Under the pieces are notes generated by a model. That model saw only the letters and a program-made list of their open reading frames with translations. It did not search any database and was not told the DNA's origin. This document shows positions 45,896 to 55,400 of a stretch of 64,000 bases of DNA, piece by piece. Within the stretch, counting starts at the first letter, position 1. Each line of letters begins with the position of its first letter. The stretch covers positions 79,748 to 143,747 of the forward strand of contig JAIUOW010000014.1 of assembly GCA_020161775.1 (NCBI GenBank), given 5' to 3'. Made by a program: the position numbers and the translations under genes. This stretch comes from Pseudomonadota bacterium (lineage in GTDB: Bacteria; Pseudomonadota; Gammaproteobacteria; Burkholderiales; Burkholderiaceae_C).

Positions 45896-45911
45896 GCGCC
45901 ATACATGGCGC
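45896..45911. promoter_or_regulatory. 16-base palindrome upstream of the cyclase/TPR gene
   Basis: GCGCCAT-AC-ATGGCGC has two perfect 7-base arms and lies just after phhA, about 105 bases before the cyclase/TPR start codon. It could be an operator for the downstream locus or part of the phhA 3' region. Nothing identifies a binding protein. Confidence 0.4.
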
Positions 45912-45973
45912 GCGCACAACAAAACGGGCAGGCCCGCCAGAAAAGCGCGGGCAGATGTTTCCGCAAGCCATTT

Positions 45974-45999
45974 CCTCCTACAAAATGGGGAGGCTTTTT
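45974..45999 (+). terminator. Weak terminator-like hairpin
   Basis: CCTCC and GGAGG are separated by a 10-base loop and followed by C and five T. This could end the phhA transcript before the cyclase/TPR gene. The stem is short, so it may equally be incidental or act on translation. Confidence 0.3.
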
Positions 46000-46017
46000 C
46001 CGCCGGTTACACCTACC

Positions 46018-47802
46018 ATGCCAGCTCCCTGGACCGAAACACCCTTTTACTTCCCGCAGTTCACCAAGGTGATCACTGTGCTGGACGTGGTGGAGTCGGT
46101 CCGGCTGATGGAACAGGACGAGCATGACTTCATCCAGCGGTGGCACTATTTTGTGGAGTACGCACGCGAGCACGTGCTGCCGCAGCATGGTGGCCGCATG
46201 CTCAAGAGCCTGGGTGACGGGCTGATGCTGGAATTTGCCGATGCCCAGGGCTGCGTCAAGGCGTCGTTTGCGCTGCAGGCATTCTGCCGCCAGGGCAACG
46301 AAGGCCGCAGGCCCGACCTGCAGATGCACCTGCGCGTGGGCGCCCACCTGTGCGAATTCGTGTCGGACCAGTACGACATCTACGGCACGGACGTGAACCT
46401 CACCGCGCGCATCGCCACCCTGGCGGGCCCGGGTGAAACCGTGGTCACCGCCAGCCTGCGCGACCGCCTGACGGCCGGGCTGGACGCCGACATCGAAGAC
46501 CTGGGCGAATGCCACCTCAAGCATGTGCACGAGCCCATCCGGGCGTACCGCGTGGGGCCAGTGGGCCACAAGCCGGTCATCGAGCCCGGCAGTGGTATCC
46601 AGCTGGACCTGCGCCCCACCATTGCCGTGATCCCCTTCGCCATCCGTGGCGGCGAGGCCGGGCATGAAATGCTGGGTGAAGCCCTGGCCGACGAAGTAAT
46701 CGCGGCGCTGTCGCGCACGTCCGAGCTTCATGTGATCTCGCGCCTGTCCACCACGGTGTTCCGTGAACGCCAGGAAGCGGTGGAAGACATCCGCACGCAC
46801 CTGAACGCAAGCTACATCCTGTCAGGCACCTGCCGCACCACCAGCAGCCACCTGGCCCTGTTCGTCGAGCTGATCGACGTCAAGACGCGTCACGTCATCT
46901 GGGCAGACAACCTGAAGGCCCGGGTGCAGGGCGTGTTTGACATTGATGACGCACTGATCCCGCAGCTGGTCGGCGCCATCAGCTCCGCCGTCATAAATAC
47001 CGAGGTCAGTCGAGCACGCGCGCATTCGCTCCCGAATCTGCAGGGCTATACCCTCATGTTAGGTGCAGTTGCGCTGATGCACCGCAACGCGCCAACGGAC
47101 TTCCATCGAGCAAAAGAAATGCTCGATCATCTGGCGGAGCGAAGTCGCCGCCATCCGATACCGTATGCCTGGATCGCGCAGTGGCACGTCTTGAAAGTGC
47201 AGCAGGGCTGGTCTACAGACCCGGCACATGAAGCACAACTGGCACTCGATTGCACAAAGCGCGCGCTGGACAATGCACCCGATTGCGCCCTAGCCCTCAG
47301 CGCGGAAGGTTTCGTTTACACGAACCTGTTACGCCAGTTGGACACCGGTTCTGATCGGTACGATGCCGCGCTGCAGATCAATCCCAACGACTCATTCGCT
47401 TGGTTGTTAAAAGGCACACTTCACGCCTTCCGGGGTGAAGGAGAGCTCGCAATGGACGGTGCGGAGCGAGCGCTCAAGCTTTCGCCTCTTGATCCGGTGC
47501 GCTATTTCTATGACTCGCTCGCAGCATCTGCAGCTATCGCTGCCGGCAAATACGATCGTGCTATTGAGTTGGCGCAAAGATCACTCCGTGCGAACAAGTC
47601 GCATACATCGACGTATCGGGCTCTCGCCATCGCGCAATCGATGTCTGGGCGTTTGGACGAAGCCCGCCAAACGGTGCAAAAGCTGCTGAGGCTTGAACCG
47701 TCATTTTCAGTTTCCCAGTTCTTGAAAAGAACGCCTGGCCAAGGCTCAATTGCCAAAGCCGTTGCACAAGCGCTGCAACAGGCAGGCTTACCGGATTCAT
47801 AA
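46018..47802 (+). CDS. Class III nucleotide cyclase / TolB-like / TPR protein
   Basis: A 594-residue soluble protein. Residues 15-180 form a class III cyclase domain with Asp23, Lys63-Ser-Leu-Gly-Asp67, Asp125, Asn127 and Arg131 in place, a set that fits adenylate cyclase activity. Residues 200-325 are a TolB/FlgO-like module (TIAVIPFAIRGG, YILSGTCRTTSSHL). Residues 335-594 hold several TPR-like helical pairs. The start MPAPWTETPF at 46018 is chosen because family starts are close to the cyclase domain. Around 46990 GC content drops at the TolB-TPR border (53% in the 60 bases from 47101 versus 63-68% before). It is the first gene of a three-gene cluster. Confidence 0.88.
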   Translation: MPAPWTETPFYFPQFTKVITVLDVVESVRLMEQDEHDFIQRWHYFVEYAREHVLPQHGGRMLKSLGDGLMLEFADAQGCVKASFALQAFCRQGNEGRRPDLQMHLRVGAHLCEFVSDQYDIYGTDVNLTARIATLAGPGETVVTASLRDRLTAGLDADIEDLGECHLKHVHEPIRAYRVGPVGHKPVIEPGSGIQLDLRPTIAVIPFAIRGGEAGHEMLGEALADEVIAALSRTSELHVISRLSTTVFRERQEAVEDIRTHLNASYILSGTCRTTSSHLALFVELIDVKTRHVIWADNLKARVQGVFDIDDALIPQLVGAISSAVINTEVSRARAHSLPNLQGYTLMLGAVALMHRNAPTDFHRAKEMLDHLAERSRRHPIPYAWIAQWHVLKVQQGWSTDPAHEAQLALDCTKRALDNAPDCALALSAEGFVYTNLLRQLDTGSDRYDAALQINPNDSFAWLLKGTLHAFRGEGELAMDGAERALKLSPLDPVRYFYDSLAASAAIAAGKYDRAIELAQRSLRANKSHTSTYRALAIAQSMSGRLDEARQTVQKLLRLEPSFSVSQFLKRTPGQGSIAKAVAQALQQAGLPDS

Positions 47803-47825
47803 ATCAATTTCAAAGAGGAAAGATC

Positions 47826-48932
47826 ATGAGCTCATTGGGTGGCTGGGGTGGCTGGGGTGGCTGGGGTGGCTGGGGCGGCTGGGGCGGCTGGGGCGGCTGG
47901 GGCGGCTGGGGTCCCTCAGGTGCAGACAGCGGGCCTTTGCTTGCCAATGCGTTGAACGAGAATCGAGCAGCGCTGGCAGGCCCATTTGCGGGAGCGACGC
48001 TGCCAGTTGACTTGCCCATGCCGCTCGACAAAGCCGACCGGCTTGAGCATTGGGATGTACTACCCAGACTCCAGGCGTGCGAGACTGAGCTTTTGTCAGG
48101 GCTGTGCTTTGACATCAAGCAAGGTTCGCAGACAGTTGAGCTCGGATTCGTTAACCTCGATCAGAAAAAGCTGCAAAAGCAAACGCTCGTGACGCTGCGC
48201 AGACCAACAGTCCAGGTGTTCAAACAGCAACTCGACCTGGTCGCCAACTACGCGGAGTTACGCAATGATCGTGGAAGCGAAGTTCTTGCCCAGACGCTGC
48301 CCTCGCAAGTTCCATTTTGGGCGCCCGTGATCGGAATGCAGCCGCATCGGCATCCTTGGACTCAACAGCTTGTGGCACTGGCGCTGTCGCTCACGGTAAG
48401 CGTAGAAATGCGTTTCAAGCATGCTTTTGCATGCCCAAGGCCTTTCCAACTGTCCCCACAGATTCAGCCGATGATCCCCACGCCTGGACATGGCAGCTGG
48501 CCAAGTGGGCACGCAACAGAGTCGTATGTGGTCGCAGTACTTTTGCAATCTTTACTGCAAAACGTCAATGGGAATGGGTCTGCGTACGGCGAGCAATTGC
48601 AGCGGCTTGCGGCTCGCGTAGCTACAAATCGCGTCGTAGCAGGCGTCCACTATCCCGTCGATAGTGCAGTTGGACGCCTGCTGGGAACAGCGCTTGCTGA
48701 GTTCTTTGTCGCCCGATGCATCGGGAGCACAAAGTTGCACGAACGTGGTTTTGATGGGACCAAATTTCACGGCCCTAAAGGCACCGTTGTTGATTTCGAT
48801 CCTCGTGTATCCATGGAAGACAACAAGAGTGGTTACTACGAGTATCTGTCACGGATAGGAAGTGTCTCATCCTCGTCCCTGTTGGCGTTCATGTGGACCA
48901 AGGCCGCCAAGGAATGGCTGCCTCTGAAGTAG
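47826..48932 (+). CDS. GGW-repeat PAP2 / vanadium-haloperoxidase-like protein
   Basis: A 368-residue protein starting MSSL, then eight perfect GGW repeats, then GPSG. The phosphatase/haloperoxidase active site is complete: Lys198 with Arg205-Pro206, Pro-Ser-Gly-His at 226-229, and Arg269-x5-His275-x3-Asp279. The usual Ser before Arg269 is Asn. It could be a lipid phosphatase or a vanadium-dependent peroxidase; no membrane helices are obvious, which fits the latter better. A strong ribosome site (AAGAGGAAAG) precedes the start. The gene is lower in GC (47% in the 60 bases from 48541) than its right neighbour. Confidence 0.82.
   Translation: MSSLGGWGGWGGWGGWGGWGGWGGWGGWGPSGADSGPLLANALNENRAALAGPFAGATLPVDLPMPLDKADRLEHWDVLPRLQACETELLSGLCFDIKQGSQTVELGFVNLDQKKLQKQTLVTLRRPTVQVFKQQLDLVANYAELRNDRGSEVLAQTLPSQVPFWAPVIGMQPHRHPWTQQLVALALSLTVSVEMRFKHAFACPRPFQLSPQIQPMIPTPGHGSWPSGHATESYVVAVLLQSLLQNVNGNGSAYGEQLQRLAARVATNRVVAGVHYPVDSAVGRLLGTALAEFFVARCIGSTKLHERGFDGTKFHGPKGTVVDFDPRVSMEDNKSGYYEYLSRIGSVSSSSLLAFMWTKAAKEWLPLK
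47838..47909 (+). repeat. Eight-copy 9-bp tandem repeat coding (GGW)8
   Basis: Eight units of GGYGGCTGG, the first four with GGT and the last four with GGC as first codon. All are in frame, so copy-number slippage would change length without breaking the reading frame. No spacers are present, so this is a minisatellite and not CRISPR. Confidence 0.97.
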
Positions 48933-48939
48933 CCGCACC

Positions 48940-50886
48940 ATGAAATGGACCCCCCTGCCCACCGGTGGCTTCACCGGCATTCACTGGGCTCGCCCTGGCG
49001 CCACGAATGGCGTCGACCCCTACCTGGTGTGGGCCGAGGCCGACCAGTTTGCAGGCTACGGCGGCAAACAGCCGCGCTGGCTGCCCATTGCGCTGGAGCT
49101 GAACCCCGGCGTGAGCATTGCCCAGCTGCTGGCCGCTGCTTCGCCCAAATGGCTGCATGTGCCGCCCGTGTACACGTCCGCCACCGCGCCGCAGGAGCTA
49201 CGGTTTTGCACGGCCCGCGTACGGTCTGCGTTCTTTCGCCACATCGGGCCGGGCGGTGATCTGCATGCCCTGGTGAAGCGGCTGGAGCTGGGCCTGCCGG
49301 TGGGCAATGGCACCGACGACCCCCCCGGCCACGCCACACCGCACGGCAGCCCGCCGCCTGGCGGCCGGCGCCTGCTGACCGGCAAGGTGATGGGGCTGAT
49401 CGACGACAGCCTGGCGCTGGCGCATGCCAATTTCCTGGACGCGCGCGGCAAGGCACGCACGGCGTTCTTCTGGCGGCAAGACCGCGAGGGCAAGGGCGCG
49501 GCGCCCGCGGCCCTGGGCTATGGCCATGAGCTGACGGCGGCTGACATCAACGCCGCCATGCAGGCCAATGTGTTTGGCGGCATGGTGGACGAGAGCGGCG
49601 TGTACACCACGCTGGGCCTGTCCACGCTGGGCCAGAAATCGCGCGGCGGGCGCGTGCAGTTCCACGCGCTGGACACAGCCGCAAGCCATGGTTCCCATGT
49701 GCTGGACCTGGCCGCCGGGCCCAGAACCGTTGAAGCCCAGATTGCCAATCTGCCCCCCGGCTTTGATGCGCCACCCAGCTGGAATGATGCGAACGACGAC
49801 GCCAGCCGCGCGCCCATCGTCGCGGTTCAGCTGGACTACCACACGGTGGCGGACACTTCCGGCGGCTCCATGAACGTGCATGTGCTTGACGGCTTGATGT
49901 ACATCCTGTCGTGCTGCGCACCGTCGGCACAGATTGCGGTGAACGTCAGCTTCGGCACCTTGGCCGGCCCGCATGACGGCACGTCGCTGCTGGAGGCTGC
50001 CATGGACCAGTTACTGGCCCTGTGCGGCAAGCGGCTGGCCATTGTGATTGCTGCTGGCAACAGCTACCAGCAGCGCACTCATGCCAACCTGACCCTGGGC
50101 CGAGGCGAAAGCCATGCGCTGCATTGGCGCGCGCAGCCCGACGACACCAGCCAGAGTTTTCTGGAGTTGTGGCTGCCACCGGGCGCCCAAGGCATTGAGC
50201 TGGAAATCACCCCGCCGGGCCGGGCTGCGCTGCCCGCGCTGCGCCTCGGCCAGTCCGGCATGTGGCTGGACGGGGGCACGCAGCCCGTGTGTGGGCTGAT
50301 CTACCCCGACAGCGTGGCCACTGGCGAGCGCGGCACCTGCGCGCTGCTCGCGCTGGCGCCCACGTTCAGCTTTGACAAGGACACTGCCACCTCGCCCAGC
50401 GGTGTATGGCAGGTCAAGCTGACCAACACCCAGGCCGGGCGCGTGACGGTGGACGCCTATGTGGAGCGCGACGATGTGGTGATCGGCACCCACGGCGGCG
50501 CGCGGCAGTCCCACTTTGAAGACCGCTTCTACAACACCAGCGGCGACCCCGGCCAATGGGTGGACCATCCCGACAATCCGTCGCTGATCCGCCGCAGCGG
50601 CAACTTCAACAGCATTGGCACGGGCGCACGCACCGTGTCGGTGGGCGGCACTCGGATCAGCGATGGTTCATGGGCCCGCTATTCACCGCGCAAGCCCGAC
50701 CCCGACGCCTCGCGCCCCGAGCGCCCTGGCGTCGTCAAGGTACCCGACACCCATGCTTACAGCGATGAAAACCCGATCCTGCTGGGCCTGAAGGCCGCAG
50801 GCACGCGCAGTGGCGGCGTGGCACGCCTGGTGGGCACCAGCGACGCTGCGCCGCAGGTTACCCGCCGCATCCTCAACCGGATGTAG
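48940..50886 (+). CDS. S8-like serine protease without signal peptide
   Basis: A 648-residue protein with a subtilisin-type triad: Asp155 or Asp156 in KVMGLIDDSLAL, His250 in ASHGSHVLDLAAG (the HGTH motif analogue), oxyanion Asn in VIAAGNSYQQ, and Ser634 in VGTSDAAPQV. The first 140 residues are a separate N-domain (LPTGGFTGIHWARPG start). The start MKWTPLPTGG shows no signal peptide, so a cytosolic role is likely. Long insertions lie between His and Ser. It follows the GGW-repeat gene by 7 bases and returns to high GC. Substrate and cleavage specificity are unknown. Confidence 0.83.
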   Translation: MKWTPLPTGGFTGIHWARPGATNGVDPYLVWAEADQFAGYGGKQPRWLPIALELNPGVSIAQLLAAASPKWLHVPPVYTSATAPQELRFCTARVRSAFFRHIGPGGDLHALVKRLELGLPVGNGTDDPPGHATPHGSPPPGGRRLLTGKVMGLIDDSLALAHANFLDARGKARTAFFWRQDREGKGAAPAALGYGHELTAADINAAMQANVFGGMVDESGVYTTLGLSTLGQKSRGGRVQFHALDTAASHGSHVLDLAAGPRTVEAQIANLPPGFDAPPSWNDANDDASRAPIVAVQLDYHTVADTSGGSMNVHVLDGLMYILSCCAPSAQIAVNVSFGTLAGPHDGTSLLEAAMDQLLALCGKRLAIVIAAGNSYQQRTHANLTLGRGESHALHWRAQPDDTSQSFLELWLPPGAQGIELEITPPGRAALPALRLGQSGMWLDGGTQPVCGLIYPDSVATGERGTCALLALAPTFSFDKDTATSPSGVWQVKLTNTQAGRVTVDAYVERDDVVIGTHGGARQSHFEDRFYNTSGDPGQWVDHPDNPSLIRRSGNFNSIGTGARTVSVGGTRISDGSWARYSPRKPDPDASRPERPGVVKVPDTHAYSDENPILLGLKAAGTRSGGVARLVGTSDAAPQVTRRILNRM

Positions 50887-50895
50887 CCGGCGCGG

Positions 50896-51555
50896 TTACC
50901 AGCGCGCGGGCAGCTTTTTCTTGAGCGTGATGCGCTTGACGCCCAGCTCGATGTAGCCGCCCTTTTCCAGGTCCTTGAGCAGGCGGCTGACCATCTCGCG
51001 CGAGGCGCCCACGCGGCTGGCCAGCGCCTGGTGGGTCAGGTCCTGCAAAAGGATGGGGGCTTCCGCGCTGGCGGGGCCTTCGTAGCTTTCCAGCGTGGCC
51101 ACCAGGCGGCCATACACGTCCAGCAGCGCCATGTTGCGAGCCGTCTCGGTGGCGGCGCGGGCGCGGCGAATGACCTGGGCCACCAGGTCCAGCGCAAACT
51201 CCGGCTCCGCCGTCAGGTGCTCACGCAAGGCCTCGCGGCTCACGATCGAGCAGGTGCAGGGCTCCAGCGTCATGACGGACGCGGAGCGCGGCCCGCCATC
51301 CAGCCACATTTCCGCAAAATAGTTGCCGGCGCTGATCTCGCCGTAGGTCAGCTCGCGCCCGTCGGCGTCGGTCGCAAACACCCTGACCTTGCCGTCCAGC
51401 AGCACGAACAGCGAATCACCGATTTCGCCTTCGTTGATGATGATGCTGTTCTTGCGGTAGTTGCGCAATGTGCCGCGCAGCGCCAGGCTGCGCAGGCCCG
51501 GGTTCAATGCGGCGACGAGCTTTTCATGGGCAGCTGAAAGGCTGGGTGTGATCAT
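50896..51555 (-). CDS. Crp/Fnr-family transcriptional regulator
   Basis: A 219-residue regulator. The N-terminal cyclic-nucleotide-binding fold contains IGDSLFVLLDGKVRVF, and the phosphate-binding loop reads YFAEMWLDGGPRSASVM, which keeps the F-x-E...R-S-A contact pattern of nucleotide-binding members. No Fnr-type cysteine cluster is present. The C-terminal winged helix is LTHQALASRVGASREMVSRLLKDLEKGGYIEL. It converges on the S8 protease gene (9-base gap) and follows the LuxR-type gene. A link to nearby cyclase proteins is plausible, not shown. Confidence 0.92.
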   Translation of the reverse strand: MITPSLSAAHEKLVAALNPGLRSLALRGTLRNYRKNSIIINEGEIGDSLFVLLDGKVRVFATDADGRELTYGEISAGNYFAEMWLDGGPRSASVMTLEPCTCSIVSREALREHLTAEPEFALDLVAQVIRRARAATETARNMALLDVYGRLVATLESYEGPASAEAPILLQDLTHQALASRVGASREMVSRLLKDLEKGGYIELGVKRITLKKKLPARW

Positions 51556-51596
51556 GGCGTTTCCCTCGGTGGCGGAAACTCTAGCACGCTGCAACG

Positions 51597-52259
51597 TCAG
51601 TGCATCTGCTCGTGCATCACTGATGGCGCCACTGGCGGCAGCACGGCCACGCGGTTGATCAGCTCGCGCACGCCGCTGGACCGTGTCTTGGCACAGAGGC
51701 TGCGCACGTGGCTGCGCACGGTGGACACAGCCACTTTCATCTGCACTGCAATCTCGGGCGCCGAGTAGCCCTGGCACAGGATGCCCAGCACATGCTCTTC
51801 GGTGCTGGTCAGGCCGTGCCGGCGCGCAAAGAAGCACAGCATCAGTGTTTCGCACACCGATGCGCGCGAGAAGATCAGCGCGGCATGGGCCGGGCTGGCG
51901 CCGGCTTCGGCGCGTAGCGGCAGCACCGCCAGCGTCAGCGGCATCGCCCCACCGGGTACCGGCATGCAGACCAGGCTGCGCTTGCCCCGCCCGGCGTTGG
52001 CCAACGCGTCCTGCAGGGCACGGGCGTCATCAGCGCAGACGGTTTTGAGCTGCTGGTCCACCGCCCCCAGCACGCGAAAGCGCCCCAGCTCCTGGCGCGC
52101 CAGCTGGTTGGCCTGCACCACGCGGCCCTGCAGCGTGACCACCGCCACGCCAAATGCCAGTTCGTTCATCAGCATGAGCGCCAGGCCCGGGTCGCCGCCG
52201 GCGCCGCTGCCCGCCAGCAGGTTGGCCCCTGCAAACTCGCCATTCAGAAGCATGTCCAT
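51597..52259 (-). CDS. LuxR-type helix-turn-helix regulator
   Basis: A 220-residue regulator. The C-terminal GerE/LuxR helix-turn-helix reads LTSTEEHVLGILCQGYSAPEIAVQMKVAVSTVRSHVRSLCAKT. The N-terminal region (about 25-130) resembles a PAS-like sensor (ELAFGVAVVTLQGRVVQANQLARQ). There is no receiver domain. The start can be ATG at 52259 or two codons later. It lies downstream of the hybrid kinase, so it may receive the relay output only indirectly, or act on its own ligand. Confidence 0.87.
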   Translation of the reverse strand: MDMLLNGEFAGANLLAGSGAGGDPGLALMLMNELAFGVAVVTLQGRVVQANQLARQELGRFRVLGAVDQQLKTVCADDARALQDALANAGRGKRSLVCMPVPGGAMPLTLAVLPLRAEAGASPAHAALIFSRASVCETLMLCFFARRHGLTSTEEHVLGILCQGYSAPEIAVQMKVAVSTVRSHVRSLCAKTRSSGVRELINRVAVLPPVAPSVMHEQMH

Positions 52260-52380
52260 GATCCACCGCCCCAACGTTGTTGCTCTTGTGTCCAAGCGTA
52301 AGAACAAGCCACGCCCGCGGGCGGTGAATATGCCCGGCGCCTTTGTGAAAAATTAACAGGAGCGCCCGCGGCGCAACCAG

Positions 52381-52397
52381 CAGCGCCTGCGGCGCTG
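52381..52397. repeat. Hairpin between hybrid kinase and LuxR-type gene
   Basis: CAGCGCC-TGC-GGCGCTG forms a perfect 7-base-pair stem right after the kinase stop. A T-rich stretch follows only about 30 bases later on the minus strand, so it is a poor intrinsic terminator. It may stabilise the 3' end or attenuate. Confidence 0.45.
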
Positions 52398-52401
52398 CCG
52401 C

Positions 52402-55400
52402 TCAGGCCCAGGGCGCCAGCGCAGTCCGGGTTTCGTCCAGCAGCCAACGCAACTGCGCCATGCGTGTGGCACCCATGTCGCCAGCCAGCCCGGCCTTGGC
52501 ATCGGCTTCCAGCGTGGCGCAGATCGCCTGGATGGCCACGGCGCCGATGTTGCCCGCCGCGCCCTTGAGCGCATGCGCCGCGCGCGACAGTTCCTCCGGG
52601 TCGCCGGCGACAATGGCCTGGCCGATGGCGTCCAGCCGGCGCGGCGCGTCTGCAATGAACAGGCCCACCACCTCGCGCGTCATGCTCAGCGCCTCGTCGT
52701 CAAATTCCTTGAATTCGTTGAGGCGGCTGAAGTCCATGACTGGCCCCGCGGGCATGTCGGCATCCCGCAGCGCGGAGGGCTGGGCTACGAGGGCGGCCGC
52801 AGCCGCGCTGGCAGGCGCATCAGGCGGCGCGCCCCTGGCCTGCTGCACCCACTTTTCGATGGTCTGGGCCAGGGCAGAGACCTGCAGCGGCTTGGTCAGG
52901 TAGTCGTTCATGCCGGCTGCTTCGCAGCGGGTGCGGTCTTCGTCGGACGCCGCGGCGGTCAGCGCAATGATGGGTGGCGCCCGGTCCCCCCAGGCCGCCA
53001 GGATCTGCTGCGTGGCCTGCAACCCGTCCACGTCCGGCATGTTCACGTCCATCAGGATGGCGTCGATCCGGCGGCCATGCATCATGGCGTGGGCCACCAC
53101 CTCCACAGCCTCCTGGCCGTCCACGGCGGTCAGGATGTCATAGCCCAGCTTGAGCAGCATGGCGCAGGCCACCTTCAGGTTCACCGCGTTGTCGTCGGCC
53201 ACCAGCACCGTGGCGTGCTTCTTCACGTCCATGACCAGGGTTCCAGCCTTGCTGCCGCCGGGGTTGTCCGAAGAGATGCAACGCGCAATGGTGTCAAACA
53301 GCTGGCTCTGCCGCGCGGGCTTGAGCAGGCGTGCGTCAAACAGGCTGGCGTTTTCGTCGCCAACGGGCATGAAGCCCGAGCTCAACAGCAGCAACGGAAT
53401 GTCGCGCCAGTCAGGATTGGCCCGAATGGTGCGTGCCAGCGTCACGCCGTCCATCTCAGGCATGTGCATGTCGGTCACGATGATGTCGGGCAACCAGGCC
53501 TCGCGCCCCGGCGCAACCGCGTCGGCGCCGCTGGCCTCGCGCAGCATCGCCAGCGCCTGGGCACCCGACTCCGCGCTGACCACTTCCATGCCCCACAGCT
53601 GCAGCTGGCGCGTGAGGATGCGCACGTTGGTGGCATGGTCGTCCACGATCATCGCGCGATTGGCCTTGAGCGTGCCCACCAGCGACGGCCCCATCGCGGG
53701 CGCGGCTTCCTCGGTGGATTCGGCCGCGATGGTGAACCAGAACGTGGAGCCACGGCCCAGCTCGCTTTCCACGCCGATCTCGCCCCCCATCAGTGCCACC
53801 AGCCGCTTGCAGATGGCCAGGCCCAGGCCCGTGCCGCCAAACTTGCGCGTGGTGGACGCATCCACCTGTGTAAACGCTTCGAACAACGACGCCAGGCGCT
53901 CCGGCGGTATGCCAATGCCGCTGTCGGTCACGCGAAACTCGATCACGGCACGTCCGGCACCGTCGTCGGGCTTGAGCAGCCGGGCCTGCACGGTGACCTC
54001 ACCCTGGGCTGTGAATTTGACAGCGTTGTTGACAAGGTTGATCAGCACCTGGCGCAGCCGCGTGATGTCGCCCTTGATGGCGCCAGGCATGCCACCGGGG
54101 CGCGCTTCTGCCACATCGATGATGAGCTCCAGCCCTTTTTCACGCGCGCGCGGCGCGGCGATGTCGCAGGCCTCTTCCACCGCACCGCGCAGGCTCAGGG
54201 GCTCGGACTCCAGGTCCAGCTTGCCCGATTCGATCTTGGAGAAATCCAGGATGTCATTGATCACGGCCAGCAGCTGGTCACTGGACAAGCGGACGGTCTG
54301 CAGGTAGTCGCGCTGCTCGGCGTCCAGCGGGGTTTCGGCCAGCAGCGTGCTCATGCCCACCACGCCGTTGAGCGGCGTGCGGATTTCATGGCTCATGGTG
54401 GCCAGGAATGCGGCCTTGGCGCGCGCCGCGGCCAGCGCCTCTTCGCGCGACGCTGCCAGCTCGGCGGTGCGCTGCTCCACGCGCGCCTCCAGCGTCTCGT
54501 TGGCTTCCTGCAGGGCACGGGCGTCGTTCTTCACCTGCTCCCGGTAGCCTTGCAGTTGTTGCGCACTGTCGTGCAGCACTTGTGACAGCTGCCGGATTTC
54601 ACGGATGCGCGTTGCCTGGTCAATCACCGGGACGTCACCACGGCCCAGTTGCTGCGCGGCCTGGCTCAACCGGCCCAGCCGGCGGCCAATGCCGGTGGCC
54701 ACCAGCAAGGCGATGAGCGTGGACAGGGCCACCAGCGCGGCGATCACGCCCAGGGACATCTTCCAGGCCCGGCTGATCTCGGCCGTGAAATCGGTTTCGG
54801 GCGCCGCCACCACCAGCGTCCAGCGCAGGCCCAGCGCTTCGCCAAACGGCCGCTGCACCATCAACAGCGTACCGGCGTCGGTGGGCAGGCGCCGCAGCCG
54901 CGTGTCGCTGGCCACCGTGTCGGCGCTGCGGCTGGCCCACAGGCCTTGCAAACCCGCAAAGCTGGCGCGGATGACGGCGTTGGCGCTGTCGCGCGGGCTG
55001 CGGCGTTCGGCGCGGCCATTGGCCAGGGTGAACAGCGCATCGCCCGCGGAGCTGGCTACCAGCGCGCCCTTTTCATCGACCACAAAGGCGGCACCACGCG
55101 AGCTGATGCGCTGGGTACGCAATGCATCGGCCAGGTGCTTCAGGTAAAGGTCGGTACCGAACACGCCCGCGGCGCCGCCGTCGGCGTCATAGACAGGCTG
55201 CGACAGGCTGACCATGAGCTGGCCTTGCTGGACCTGCACGTCCGAGAACACACGGCCCTTGGCCTGCATGGCAGCGGCATACCAGAACCGTGTGCGCGGT
55301 TCAAAGCGATCCTCTTGCGCGCGCAACGGCCGGCTGCGGTCGCCCGGGCGCTGGGCCAGGTAATAGCTGCGGGCCGCGTCGTCGCCGCGGCGAATGCTCA

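Noticed and set aside
47838-47909. CRISPR array or direct-repeat locus
   Set aside because: Units are contiguous without spacers, 9 bases long and in frame with a gene.
52260-52401. Hidden small gene between hybrid kinase and LuxR-type gene
   Set aside because: No in-frame start with ribosome site and adequate length was seen. The region holds a hairpin and a possible promoter only.
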